Source: Methylotenera versatilis 7
GTDB lineage: Bacteria; Pseudomonadota; Gammaproteobacteria; Burkholderiales; Methylophilaceae
Assembly (NCBI RefSeq): GCF_000799165.1
Contig: NZ_JUGF01000002.1
Span: forward strand, 124,001-188,000
Length of the DNA: 64,000 nt
Reading direction: 5' to 3'
Shown: positions 47,222-55,477 of the stretch, piece after piece
Position numbering within the stretch: position 1 is the first letter of the stretch
Layout: each line of letters opens with the position of its first letter
The notes under the pieces: model-generated
Database searches by the model: none
Told to the model about the DNA's origin: nothing
What the model saw: only the letters and a program-made list of their open reading frames with translations
Program-made: the position numbers and the translations under genes

Positions 47222-50044
47222 ATGGATGACATAAGACCATCTCCAACTGCTGATTCAGCACAATCCAGCTTATTACCTACACTGCAAGTGATTCGCCGAA
47301 ATGGCGCTGCTGTCACGTTTAATCTCGATAAAATCTCTATCGCCATCACCAAAGCTTTTTTAGCGGTGGAAGGCAATCAAAGCGCGGCTTCTCAGCGTGT
47401 GCGCGACCAAGTGGTTACTTTAAGCCAACTGGTGAACAACGCACTGATGCGCCGCCTGCCTGCGGGCGGTTCAATCCATATTGAAGACATTCAGGATCAA
47501 GTGGAGTTAGCGCTTATGCGCAATGGCAATCACGATGTAGCGCGTGCATACGTGCTTTACCGTGAAAAACGCAATGCAGAACGTGCTGCCGAAAAAGCCA
47601 GTCATGCCAGTGCAGAATCTCAGCATGCACTTAACGTGAATATCAACGGCACATTAACGCCGTTAAACATCAAAGAACTCAATGCGATGGTTAGCGAGGC
47701 TTGCCTGAATTTGGGGGAGGAAGTAAGTGCTAGCTTAGTGGTAGAGCAAGCCGTGCGTGATTTATACGATGGCATTCCATTTACCGAAGTGTACAAAGCA
47801 CTGATTCTATCGGCGCGTAGTTTGATTGAAACCGAGCCTGCCTACAATTATGTGACAGCCCGTTTGCAACTGTATTTAGTACGCGCCGAAGTATTAGGTG
47901 AGCGTATCAGCCATGCCGAAATGGATGTGCATTACGTAGAATATTTCCCGCGTTATATCAAAATGGGGATTGACGCAGAATTGCTAGACCAGCGTTTAGC
48001 GCAGTTCGATTTAAGCAAATTAGCCGCAGCAATTAGAAAAGAACGCGATTTCCAATTTGGTTATCTAGGTATTCAAACGCTGTATGACCGCTACTTTTTG
48101 CATATTGAAGAGCTCCGTATCGAATTGCCGCAAATCTTCTTTATGCGTGTTGCGATGGGCTTGGCGATAAACGAGATTGACCGCGAAGCGCGTGCGATTG
48201 AATTCTATAACGTATTAAGTACGTTTGATTTTATGAGTTCGACGCCCACATTATTTAATGCTGGTACATTGCATTCACAATTATCCAGCTGCTACCTCAC
48301 CACTGTCAGTGATGATCTTGAAGGCATCTACCAAGGCATTAAAGAAAACGCCTTACTACAAAAATATGCGGGTGGTTTAGGCAACGATTGGACGCCGGTG
48401 CGCTCACTGGGCGCCCGTATCAAAGGCACCAATGGTAAGAGCCAGGGTGTGATTCCATTCTTAAAAGTGGTAAATGATACTGCTGTTGCAGTTAACCAAG
48501 GTGGCAAACGTAAAGGCGCAGTGTGCGGCTATTTAGAAACCTGGCATTTAGATATTGAAGAGTTTTTAGATTTACGTAAAAACACCGGTGATGATCGCCG
48601 TCGCACGCACGACATGAATACTGCACACTGGATTCCAGATCTATTTATGCGCCGCGTGACTGAGGCTGGTGATTGGACATTGTTCTCACCTTCTGACGTT
48701 CCGGATTTGCACGATAAATACGGCAAAGCGTTTGAAACGGCTTACGTGGAATATGAACGCCGTGCTGAAAATGGTGAAATCAAGCTATTCAAGAAAATCC
48801 CTGCCTTACAAATGTGGCGCAAGATGCTTTCTATGCTGTTTGAAACTGGCCATCCGTGGATCACATTCAAAGATCCGTGCAATATTCGTTCGCCTCAGCA
48901 GCATGTTGGCGTGGTGCATAGCTCAAACCTTTGTACTGAAATTACGCTTAACACTTCTGACACTGAAATCGCGGTTTGCAATTTAGGCTCTATAAACTTA
49001 TTGCAACATTTAACCGAAGTTAACGGCAAGTTGGTGTTAGATAACGACAAATTGCAATCGACGATTAAAGTCGGCATGCGTATGCTGGATAACGTGGTTG
49101 ATATCAATTTCTACCCGGTTGGCAAAGCACGCAATGCCAACACACGTCATCGCCCTGTTGGCATGGGCATTATGGGATTCCAGAATTGCCTGCATGCAAT
49201 GCGCATTCCTTACGCCAGCATGGAAGCAGTGGAGTTTGCTGACCGCGCCATGGAAGCGGTTTGCTACAACGCCTACTACGCTTCTACTGTGCTAGCAGAA
49301 GAGCGCGGCGCTTATTCCAGCTTTAAAGGCAGCTTATGGGATCAAGGCATTCTGCCATTAGATACATTGGATTTACTGCTGAGCGAGCGCGGCGGCAATG
49401 TGGAGGTAGACAGAAGCAAAACATTGGATTGGGATGCACTCAGAACGCGCATTCAAAAAGTCGGCATGCGCAACTCAAATTGCGTAGCGATTGCACCAAC
49501 AGCCACGATTTCCAATATTGTTGGCGTATCAGCAAGTATTGAACCCGAATATCAAAACTTGTACGTCAAATCTAACTTGTCAGGCGAATTTACCATTGTG
49601 AATGAGCAATTGGTAAACGATTTGAAAGCACGTGGTTTATGGGATGCAGTGATGGTTTCTGACTTGAAATATTTTGATGGCTCACTGCAAAAAATCGAAC
49701 GCGTACCGGCAGATTTAAAACAGCTTTATGCCACTGCATTTGATGTGGATCCAACATGGTTAATCGAAGCGGCAGCGCGTCGCCAAAAATGGATAGACCA
49801 GGCGCAATCGCTGAATCTGTATTTTGCGGTACCGTCTGGCAAAAAACTGAACGACACTTATCTATTGGCTTGGCAGCGCGGATTAAAAACCACTTACTAT
49901 TTGCGCTCATTAGGCGCGACGGCAGCGGAGAAATCTACTGGCTCAGGCGGTGAATTGAACGCAGTTTCTTCAGGTAGCAACGTGCAGGAAGAAGCGCCAA
50001 AAATGTGCAGTATCGATAACCCTGAATGCGAATCTTGCCAATAG
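47222..50044 (+). CDS. nrdA: Class Ia ribonucleoside-diphosphate reductase, alpha subunit
   Basis: The 940-residue catalytic subunit reduces NDPs to dNDPs under aerobic conditions using a radical from NrdB. An N-terminal ATP cone (about 20-110, VIRRNGAAVTFNLDKI) is followed by a second cone-like stretch (about 138-225). The barrel contains NLCTEITLN, GSINLLQ and PTATISNIVG (phosphate loop). The redox-active C-terminal cysteines are in PECESCQ. Length is above the E. coli protein (761) because of the doubled cone region. The B12 riboswitch upstream implies that a cobalamin-dependent class II reductase is encoded elsewhere. Confidence 0.95.
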   Translation: MDDIRPSPTADSAQSSLLPTLQVIRRNGAAVTFNLDKISIAITKAFLAVEGNQSAASQRVRDQVVTLSQLVNNALMRRLPAGGSIHIEDIQDQVELALMRNGNHDVARAYVLYREKRNAERAAEKASHASAESQHALNVNINGTLTPLNIKELNAMVSEACLNLGEEVSASLVVEQAVRDLYDGIPFTEVYKALILSARSLIETEPAYNYVTARLQLYLVRAEVLGERISHAEMDVHYVEYFPRYIKMGIDAELLDQRLAQFDLSKLAAAIRKERDFQFGYLGIQTLYDRYFLHIEELRIELPQIFFMRVAMGLAINEIDREARAIEFYNVLSTFDFMSSTPTLFNAGTLHSQLSSCYLTTVSDDLEGIYQGIKENALLQKYAGGLGNDWTPVRSLGARIKGTNGKSQGVIPFLKVVNDTAVAVNQGGKRKGAVCGYLETWHLDIEEFLDLRKNTGDDRRRTHDMNTAHWIPDLFMRRVTEAGDWTLFSPSDVPDLHDKYGKAFETAYVEYERRAENGEIKLFKKIPALQMWRKMLSMLFETGHPWITFKDPCNIRSPQQHVGVVHSSNLCTEITLNTSDTEIAVCNLGSINLLQHLTEVNGKLVLDNDKLQSTIKVGMRMLDNVVDINFYPVGKARNANTRHRPVGMGIMGFQNCLHAMRIPYASMEAVEFADRAMEAVCYNAYYASTVLAEERGAYSSFKGSLWDQGILPLDTLDLLLSERGGNVEVDRSKTLDWDALRTRIQKVGMRNSNCVAIAPTATISNIVGVSASIEPEYQNLYVKSNLSGEFTIVNEQLVNDLKARGLWDAVMVSDLKYFDGSLQKIERVPADLKQLYATAFDVDPTWLIEAAARRQKWIDQAQSLNLYFAVPSGKKLNDTYLLAWQRGLKTTYYLRSLGATAAEKSTGSGGELNAVSSGSNVQEEAPKMCSIDNPECESCQ

Positions 50045-50164
50045 AAAACTAAAACTTCGTCGCGACAGGGCGTTGCATCAAAAAATTTTATCGCTTACAT
50101 ACTTGATGTATGCTGCGCTCAAAATTTTTCTCACGCCTTGTTTCGCATAGAACTTTTAATTTTC
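50044..50164. repeat. Long imperfect palindrome between nrdA and nrdB (family copy B)
   Basis: The whole gap from the nrdA stop to the nrdB ribosome site folds into one imperfect hairpin of about 120 nt. Outer arms are GAAAACTAAAACTTCG and AACTTTTAATTTTC. Middle arms are GGGCGTTGCATC with an A/T tract, and the facing A/T tract with CTCACGCC. The tip is ATCGCTTACATAC-TTGAT-GTATGCTGCGC. It is the reverse-oriented relative of the element at 30988-31108. Lying inside an operon, it may act on mRNA stability or the NrdA:NrdB ratio. Confidence 0.8.
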
Positions 50165-50197
50165 TAAAGATACGCTGTTAAAAAATAAGGAAAAAAT

Positions 50198-51334
50198 ATG
50201 CTTTCATTTGAAGATGATATTGTTATATCACCAAACAAATCACAAACAACACCAAACTTAACCGTGGTGACTGACGTAGAAATCAAACCTGTAGCTGCCA
50301 ATCAGCCATCGCATTCAGGCCGTGTGAACGCATCAGATAAGCGGATGATTAATGGCCAAACTGACGTCAATCAATTAGTACCGTTTAAATATCACTGGGC
50401 TTGGGATAAATACTTGGCTGGCTGCGCCAATCACTGGATGCCGCAGGAAGTTTCCATGAGCCGCGACATTGCGCAGTGGAAAGACAGCACAGCGCTAACA
50501 GACGATGAGCGTTTAATCGTGAAGCGTAATTTAGGTTTTTTCACTACAGCCGATTCGCTGGCAGCAAATAATATCGTGCTGGGAACCTATCGCCATATTA
50601 CGGCGCCAGAATGCCGTCAATACTTGCTGCGCCAAGGTTTTGAAGAAGCGATTCACACCCACGCTTATCAATATATTGTGGAAAGCCTGGGCTTGGATGA
50701 GTCTGAAGTTTTTAATGCTTATCAAGAAGTCGCAAGTATTAAAGACAAAGACGATTTTCTGATTCCATTTATCAACATTTTAACTGATCCACAATTTAAA
50801 ACTGGTACGCCAGAAGCAGATCAGCAGCTATTACGCTCATTAATCGTATTTGCCTGCATTATGGAAGGCCTGTTTTTCTATGTCGGCTTTGTGCAGATTT
50901 TAGCGCTTGGTCGCCAAAACAAGATGCAGGGCGCGGCAGAGCAATATCAATATATTCTGCGCGATGAATCCATGCACTGCAATTTTGGTATTGACGTGAT
51001 TAACACCATCAAGCTGGAAAATCCACATTTGTGGACAGCTGAATTCCGCGAGGAAATTAAAGGCCTAATGCAACATGGTGTAGAGCTTGAATATCGCTAT
51101 GCAGAAGCAACCATGCCACGCGGCGTGCTGGGCTTGAATGCAACCATGTTTAAAGAATACCTGCGTTTTATCGCAAACCGTCGTTGCCAGCAAATTGGGC
51201 TGGATGTGCTGTACCCAGGCGCAACAAATCCTTTCCCGTGGATGAGCGAAATGATGGATTTGAAAAAAGAGAAAAACTTTTTTGAGACGCGCGTAACGGA
51301 ATATCAAACCGGTGGCGCATTAAGCTGGGATTAA
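50198..51334 (+). CDS. nrdB: Class Ia ribonucleoside-diphosphate reductase, beta subunit
   Basis: The 378-residue diiron radical protein generates the tyrosyl radical for NrdA. Metal ligands are visible in [15 protein letters not shown] (E and H), in the helix [10 protein letters not shown], and in the [13 protein letters not shown] segment. The long N-terminus (about 60 residues, Asn and Thr rich) precedes the core, which starts near [12 protein letters not shown]. An AAGGAAAAA ribosome site precedes the ATG. It is 153 nt downstream of nrdA and presumably on the same riboswitch-controlled transcript. Confidence 0.95.
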   Translation: MLSFEDDIVISPNKSQTTPNLTVVTDVEIKPVAANQPSHSGRVNASDKRMINGQTDVNQLVPFKYHWAWDKYLAGCANHWMPQEVSMSRDIAQWKDSTALTDDERLIVKRNLGFFTTADSLAANNIVLGTYRHITAPECRQYLLRQGFEEAIHTHAYQYIVESLGLDESEVFNAYQEVASIKDKDDFLIPFINILTDPQFKTGTPEADQQLLRSLIVFACIMEGLFFYVGFVQILALGRQNKMQGAAEQYQYILRDESMHCNFGIDVINTIKLENPHLWTAEFREEIKGLMQHGVELEYRYAEATMPRGVLGLNATMFKEYLRFIANRRCQQIGLDVLYPGATNPFPWMSEMMDLKKEKNFFETRVTEYQTGGALSWD

Positions 51335-51441
51335 CATTAGCAAAGCCAGCATGAGTTAATAAGCATTACCAAAATTTTCAGACTGAACAACAAATTAAGC
51401 GCTAAAATCGTCTTAATTTTATTGATTGGTAAAAAATAAAT

Positions 51442-51771
51442 ATGGCTTACGTATTTAAAAATGCAAGCGGCACTGTGATTGCTGCAAGTGAATCTGAGAG
51501 TTTTGGTGATGGCTGGGTATTTGTTGAAGACAATAGCAAAGAATATCTGGAATTTCTAGAGCAGACACTTGCTAAAAACTCATCATTCCGCGAGAGCGAT
51601 ATTCAACTGGCGCGCGTGCTGGAAGACCTGATCAGCATATTAATTGAAGGCAATGTGATTAGATTTACCGATTTTCCAATTGCCGCGCAAAAACGCCTGA
51701 ATGAAAGACAAAGTATGCGTAAAAAAACGCAGCTTTCAACACTGGCAGACGAGATTACCAGTAAAAATTAA
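51442..51771 (+). CDS. Conserved small protein of unknown function
   Basis: The 109-residue acidic cytoplasmic protein has an N-terminal beta-hairpin (AYVFKNASGTVIAAS) and a helical remainder (RVLEDLISILIEGNVIRFTDFP). Similar proteins in betaproteobacteria are often labelled 'tryptophan synthase beta-like', but no PLP site is present and that name should not be read as a function. It follows nrdB by 107 nt on the same strand. Confidence 0.75.
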   Translation: MAYVFKNASGTVIAASESESFGDGWVFVEDNSKEYLEFLEQTLAKNSSFRESDIQLARVLEDLISILIEGNVIRFTDFPIAAQKRLNERQSMRKKTQLSTLADEITSKN

Positions 51772-51816
51772 TTATCCAAATATCGTTTACTCATCAAACA
51801 GTCATTCGAAATAATT

Positions 51817-52425
51817 TTAAATCATAGGCATTGTTTGCTTGAAACTTGGCCGTTTAATTAACACGCTGTAATGCTTGGCCAGGTTAGGAAAATTATCTTG
51901 CCAATTGAGCTGTTTAAAGCGCAAATCAACGTAACCTAACATGCAGCCCACGGCAATATCTGCCAGACTGAAAGTCTCATTCACACACCATTTTTTCTTG
52001 GTGATATCCAAGTTAAGCACTTCTAAGCCGAGCAATACTTTAGCAATTTGCTTATCAATATTGGCTTGTATCTGCTGCTCTGGCGGCCGGCGACTTTCCA
52101 TCGTCGCAGCTACAGCAGCATCACAAATGCCATCAGCAAGCGACTCCCAACGGCGCACCCAAATCTTGCTACTATGGTCAATCGGAATTAAATGCGCCAG
52201 CGGTGTACGGTTATCCAAGTATTCGACAATCACTTTTGAGTCGTACAAACTATCGCCATCATCCAAAACCAGCACTGGCACTTTACCTAATGGATTATGA
52301 TTCTTAACGGGGCAATCAGGGTCAGCCAATACCACTTCCTGTAAATCTATATCAATATGTTTTTCAAGTGCAACAATTCGCACCTTGCGTGCGTAAGGGC
52401 TATTAACTGTGTATAAAAGCTTCAT
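51817..52425 (-). CDS. Glutathione S-transferase family protein
   Basis: This 202-residue protein has a thioredoxin-like N-terminal domain (1-78: MKLLYTVNSPYARKVRIVAL) and an all-alpha C-terminal domain. The glutathione-binding cis-Pro segment VPVLVLDDGDSLYDSKVI is clear. The catalytic position is Ser9 in VNSPYARKV. The substrate is unknown. It is divergent from nadC, with only 45 nt between the start codons. Confidence 0.9.
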   Translation of the reverse strand: MKLLYTVNSPYARKVRIVALEKHIDIDLQEVVLADPDCPVKNHNPLGKVPVLVLDDGDSLYDSKVIVEYLDNRTPLAHLIPIDHSSKIWVRRWESLADGICDAAVAATMESRRPPEQQIQANIDKQIAKVLLGLEVLNLDITKKKWCVNETFSLADIAVGCMLGYVDLRFKQLNWQDNFPNLAKHYSVLIKRPSFKQTMPMI

Positions 52426-52470
52426 TATGGGTGTACTTTGTTTGTCGATGTCTGCATTATAATAGAAATT

Positions 52471-53352
52471 ATGTTATCACCTCTATTTACACAACAGTAT
52501 CCGCATGATTCAGCTGCTTTTAATTCGCTGGTTGAGCAAGATGTTAAACGTGCAATCGCCGAAGACATTGGCAGTGGCGACCTGACTGCTTCGCTGATTC
52601 CCGCTGATAAGCAAGCGCATGCCACGATTATTACACGTGAAGATGCCGTTATTTGTGGTATCGACTGGGTAAACGCCTGTTTTAAGCAGGTGGATGCAAA
52701 TATTAAAATCAAATGGCTGGTAAACGAAGGTGAGAAGATTTCTGCCAACCAGTTATTATGCGAAATCCGGGGCAATGCGCGCGCATTGCTGACTGCCGAG
52801 CGTTGCGCGTTGAATTTTTTGCAATTGCTATCCGCTGTCGCAACCCAAACGCGCAAATTTGTCATGGCGGTTTCTGGCACAAAAGCACAAATTCTAGATA
52901 CCCGAAAAACCATTCCAGGCTTACGCTTAGCGCAAAAATATGCAGTTACCGTCGGTGGTGGCGCCAATCAACGACTGGCGCTTTATGATGGCATTTTGAT
53001 CAAAGAAAACCATATTGCAGCCGCAGGTAGCATTCATGCGGCTTTAGCACAAGCTATTGCGCAGCATCCAGACACCAGCATTCAAATAGAAGTTGAAAAC
53101 TGCGATCAGCTCAAACAGGCATTGGATGCAGGCGCCACCAGTATTCTGCTAGATAACTTTGGTTTAAAAGAGATGGAAAAAGCAGTAGGAATTAACAAAG
53201 CAATAAACCTTGGCCACGCAAAACTGGAAGCGTCTGGCGGCGTTGATTTAAGCGCTGCCCGCGCGATTGCATTAACAGGTGTTGATCGCATTTCAATTGG
53301 CAGCTTAACAAAAAATATACGTGCCATTGATTTATCATTAAGAATAAAATAA
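52471..53352 (+). CDS. nadC: Nicotinate-nucleotide pyrophosphorylase (carboxylating)
   Basis: The 293-residue enzyme forms nicotinate mononucleotide from quinolinate and PRPP in de novo NAD synthesis. It shows EDIGSGDLTASLIPAD, the PRPP-site Arg/Lys in LDTRKTIPGLRLAQKYAV, GGGANQRLALYDGILIKENH and ILLDNFGLKEM. ATG 52471 is chosen, giving the usual length; a TTG at 52438 would add 11 residues but a TATAAT (52458-52463) lies within that extension. It complements nadE at the left end of the window. Confidence 0.94.
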   Translation: MLSPLFTQQYPHDSAAFNSLVEQDVKRAIAEDIGSGDLTASLIPADKQAHATIITREDAVICGIDWVNACFKQVDANIKIKWLVNEGEKISANQLLCEIRGNARALLTAERCALNFLQLLSAVATQTRKFVMAVSGTKAQILDTRKTIPGLRLAQKYAVTVGGGANQRLALYDGILIKENHIAAAGSIHAALAQAIAQHPDTSIQIEVENCDQLKQALDAGATSILLDNFGLKEMEKAVGINKAINLGHAKLEASGGVDLSAARAIALTGVDRISIGSLTKNIRAIDLSLRIK

Positions 53353-53433
53353 TGTATGGAATACGACACTAAAACGCTTCGAAATTAAGCAGTTAAACCA
53401 GCAGTCAATTTGATATCGCCAAATAAGGCAAGA

Positions 53434-55302
53434 ATGATTAAACCACCCAATACAGTCACCCATACTGATTCAAACACTCACTCAGAGCTAAGCAGGCATA
53501 CGACGAGTCAGGCAATGAGCAAGTCTTCTGGCGTGGTTAAAGTAGCCGCAAAAGCCAAGCTAAGTTTGGGTGATGTATTACGTATGCTGGTTAACGACGG
53601 CAGATTAGACAAAACCCAAGCCGAAAAACTGTATAAAGACCGCAAGCTTGATAGTTCAAATCTGCATCCAGTCGTGGTGATCGGTGAACAAAAATGGAAA
53701 GATTTACGTTCGCCACACAAGGCGATGACAGCGGATTTTTTAAGTCGCTGGCTGGCAGCACAAACAGGGCTGGATTTTTATCATATCGATCCACTCAAAC
53801 TTGATTTTAGCTCTGCCGCACAGATTGTCTCAAAAGCTTATGCCGAACGGCTAAGAATCATGCCGATTTCTGTGAAAGGCGACGAAGCGACTGTGGCGAC
53901 TTCTGAACCCTATCAAGTGGATTGGATACCCGATTTAGAGCGTATTTTAAATATGCGCATCAAATTGGTTTTTGCTAACCCACTAGAAATTAACCGCTAT
54001 TTACCTGAAATTTATAGTCTGGCATCGTCTATCAATCAGGCTAATTTAGCCAAAGCAGGCCAGATTGTTGGTGTACAAAATTTTGAGCAATTGGTTGAAC
54101 TGGGTAAAGATAAAAACTTAGACGCCAATGAACAGCACGTAGTGAATATTGTGGATTGGCTGTTTAAATACGCTTTTGAGCAACGCGCCAGTGACATTCA
54201 TCTGGAACCTCGTCGCAACATGGGCACGATGCGCTTCCGCATTGATGGCGTTTTACACCAAGTGTATCAATTGCCTTCAAATATCATGAATGCGATTACC
54301 AGCCGCATTAAGCTGTTAGGCCGCATGGATATGGTGGAAAAGCGCCGCCCGCAAGACGGTCGCATCAAAACTGTCAGTAATACAGGCACTGAAATTGAGC
54401 TACGCTTATCCACCATGCCAACCGCCTTTGGTGAAAAGCTGGTGATGCGGATTTTTACGCCCGACGTCATTGTGCAAGATTTTATTCAATTAGGCTTTTC
54501 TAAAAAACAAGCGGATTTATGGGCGCAATGGACAAAATCACCTAATGGCATTATTTTGGTAACAGGTCCAACAGGTTCAGGCAAAACCACCACTTTATAT
54601 TCAACTCTCAAACAATTAGCGACACCAGAAGTGAATGTCAGTACAGTTGAAGATCCGATCGAGATGGTGGAGCCTGCATTCAATCAAATGCAAGTGACCA
54701 CAAATATCGGACTGAATTTTGCCGATGGCATTCGCACATTGATGCGGCAAGATCCAGACATTATTATGGTGGGTGAGATTCGCGATATTGAAACCGCCGA
54801 CATGGCGATACAGGCAGCATTAACCGGCCATCTGGTACTTTCCACCTTACACACAAACGATGCACCCTCTGCCGTTACCCGCTTATTAGATTTGGGCGTG
54901 GCATCATACTTAATTCACTCAACCGTATTAGGCATTATGGCGCAACGACTTGTGCGCACACTCTGCCCTGCCTGCAAGGCACCGCATGAAATTACAGATG
55001 AAGAGTGGAAATCCATCACGCATCCGTTCAAGGCAAACAAACCTACCGGCACAATGAAAGCTGTTGGCTGTGTTGAATGCCGCAATACTGGTTTCCGCGG
55101 CCGTAGCGGCATTTATGAAATGCTCACCATCACGCCAAAACTACGCAAATTAATCACACATGATACCGATTTACCAATGCTCAGAAATTTGGCTTACCAA
55201 GAAGGCATGCAACCTTTGATGCTGAATGGCGCAGAAAAGGTGGCCGCTGGCTTAACAACCATTGAAGAATTATTAAAAGTAGCGCCGCCTCTAGATTCTT
55301 AG
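53434..55302 (+). CDS. GspE/PilB-family secretion ATPase
   Basis: There are 622 residues. An N-terminal T2SSE-N domain (about 45-200) precedes the hexameric ATPase: Walker A GPTGSGKTTT near 378-387, Asp box SDIHLEP, Walker B region DIIMVGEIRDIETAD, and His box GHLVLSTLHTND. A zinc tetracysteine motif follows (CPACKAP with CVECRNTGFRG). It powers assembly of a type IV pilus or type II secretion pseudopilus. It lies next to nadC, without pilC, pilD or other gsp genes, so the machine it serves is open. ATG 53434 follows TAAGG by five bases; a TTG at 53410 would include it. Confidence 0.9.
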   Translation: MIKPPNTVTHTDSNTHSELSRHTTSQAMSKSSGVVKVAAKAKLSLGDVLRMLVNDGRLDKTQAEKLYKDRKLDSSNLHPVVVIGEQKWKDLRSPHKAMTADFLSRWLAAQTGLDFYHIDPLKLDFSSAAQIVSKAYAERLRIMPISVKGDEATVATSEPYQVDWIPDLERILNMRIKLVFANPLEINRYLPEIYSLASSINQANLAKAGQIVGVQNFEQLVELGKDKNLDANEQHVVNIVDWLFKYAFEQRASDIHLEPRRNMGTMRFRIDGVLHQVYQLPSNIMNAITSRIKLLGRMDMVEKRRPQDGRIKTVSNTGTEIELRLSTMPTAFGEKLVMRIFTPDVIVQDFIQLGFSKKQADLWAQWTKSPNGIILVTGPTGSGKTTTLYSTLKQLATPEVNVSTVEDPIEMVEPAFNQMQVTTNIGLNFADGIRTLMRQDPDIIMVGEIRDIETADMAIQAALTGHLVLSTLHTNDAPSAVTRLLDLGVASYLIHSTVLGIMAQRLVRTLCPACKAPHEITDEEWKSITHPFKANKPTGTMKAVGCVECRNTGFRGRSGIYEMLTITPKLRKLITHDTDLPMLRNLAYQEGMQPLMLNGAEKVAAGLTTIEELLKVAPPLDS

Positions 55303-55403
55303 AAGAGGCAATCGTTTAAGCATTTAGCATGAACAATTGTATTTATGGCTTTATGACGATTAGCATCTAATAACCTCACGTATTTTCAATTGTTTATCAA
55401 TAA

Positions 55404-55444
55404 CCTAAACTTGACCAAATGCGCTCAAAAGGTTAAGGTTTAGG
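55404..55444 (+). promoter_or_regulatory. Leader hairpin upstream of ilvB
   Basis: CCTAAACTTGACC (55404-55416) pairs with GGTTAAGGTTTAGG (55431-55444) around a 14-nt loop, with one wobble and one bulged G. No T-run follows, so it is not a simple terminator. A short frame just upstream (55329-55370, 13 residues, three Ile) could be a leader peptide, but it has no clear ribosome site. Confidence 0.4.
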
Positions 55445-55477
55445 GTTCATCATTTAATCGTAAAAAATCAAGGTTTT

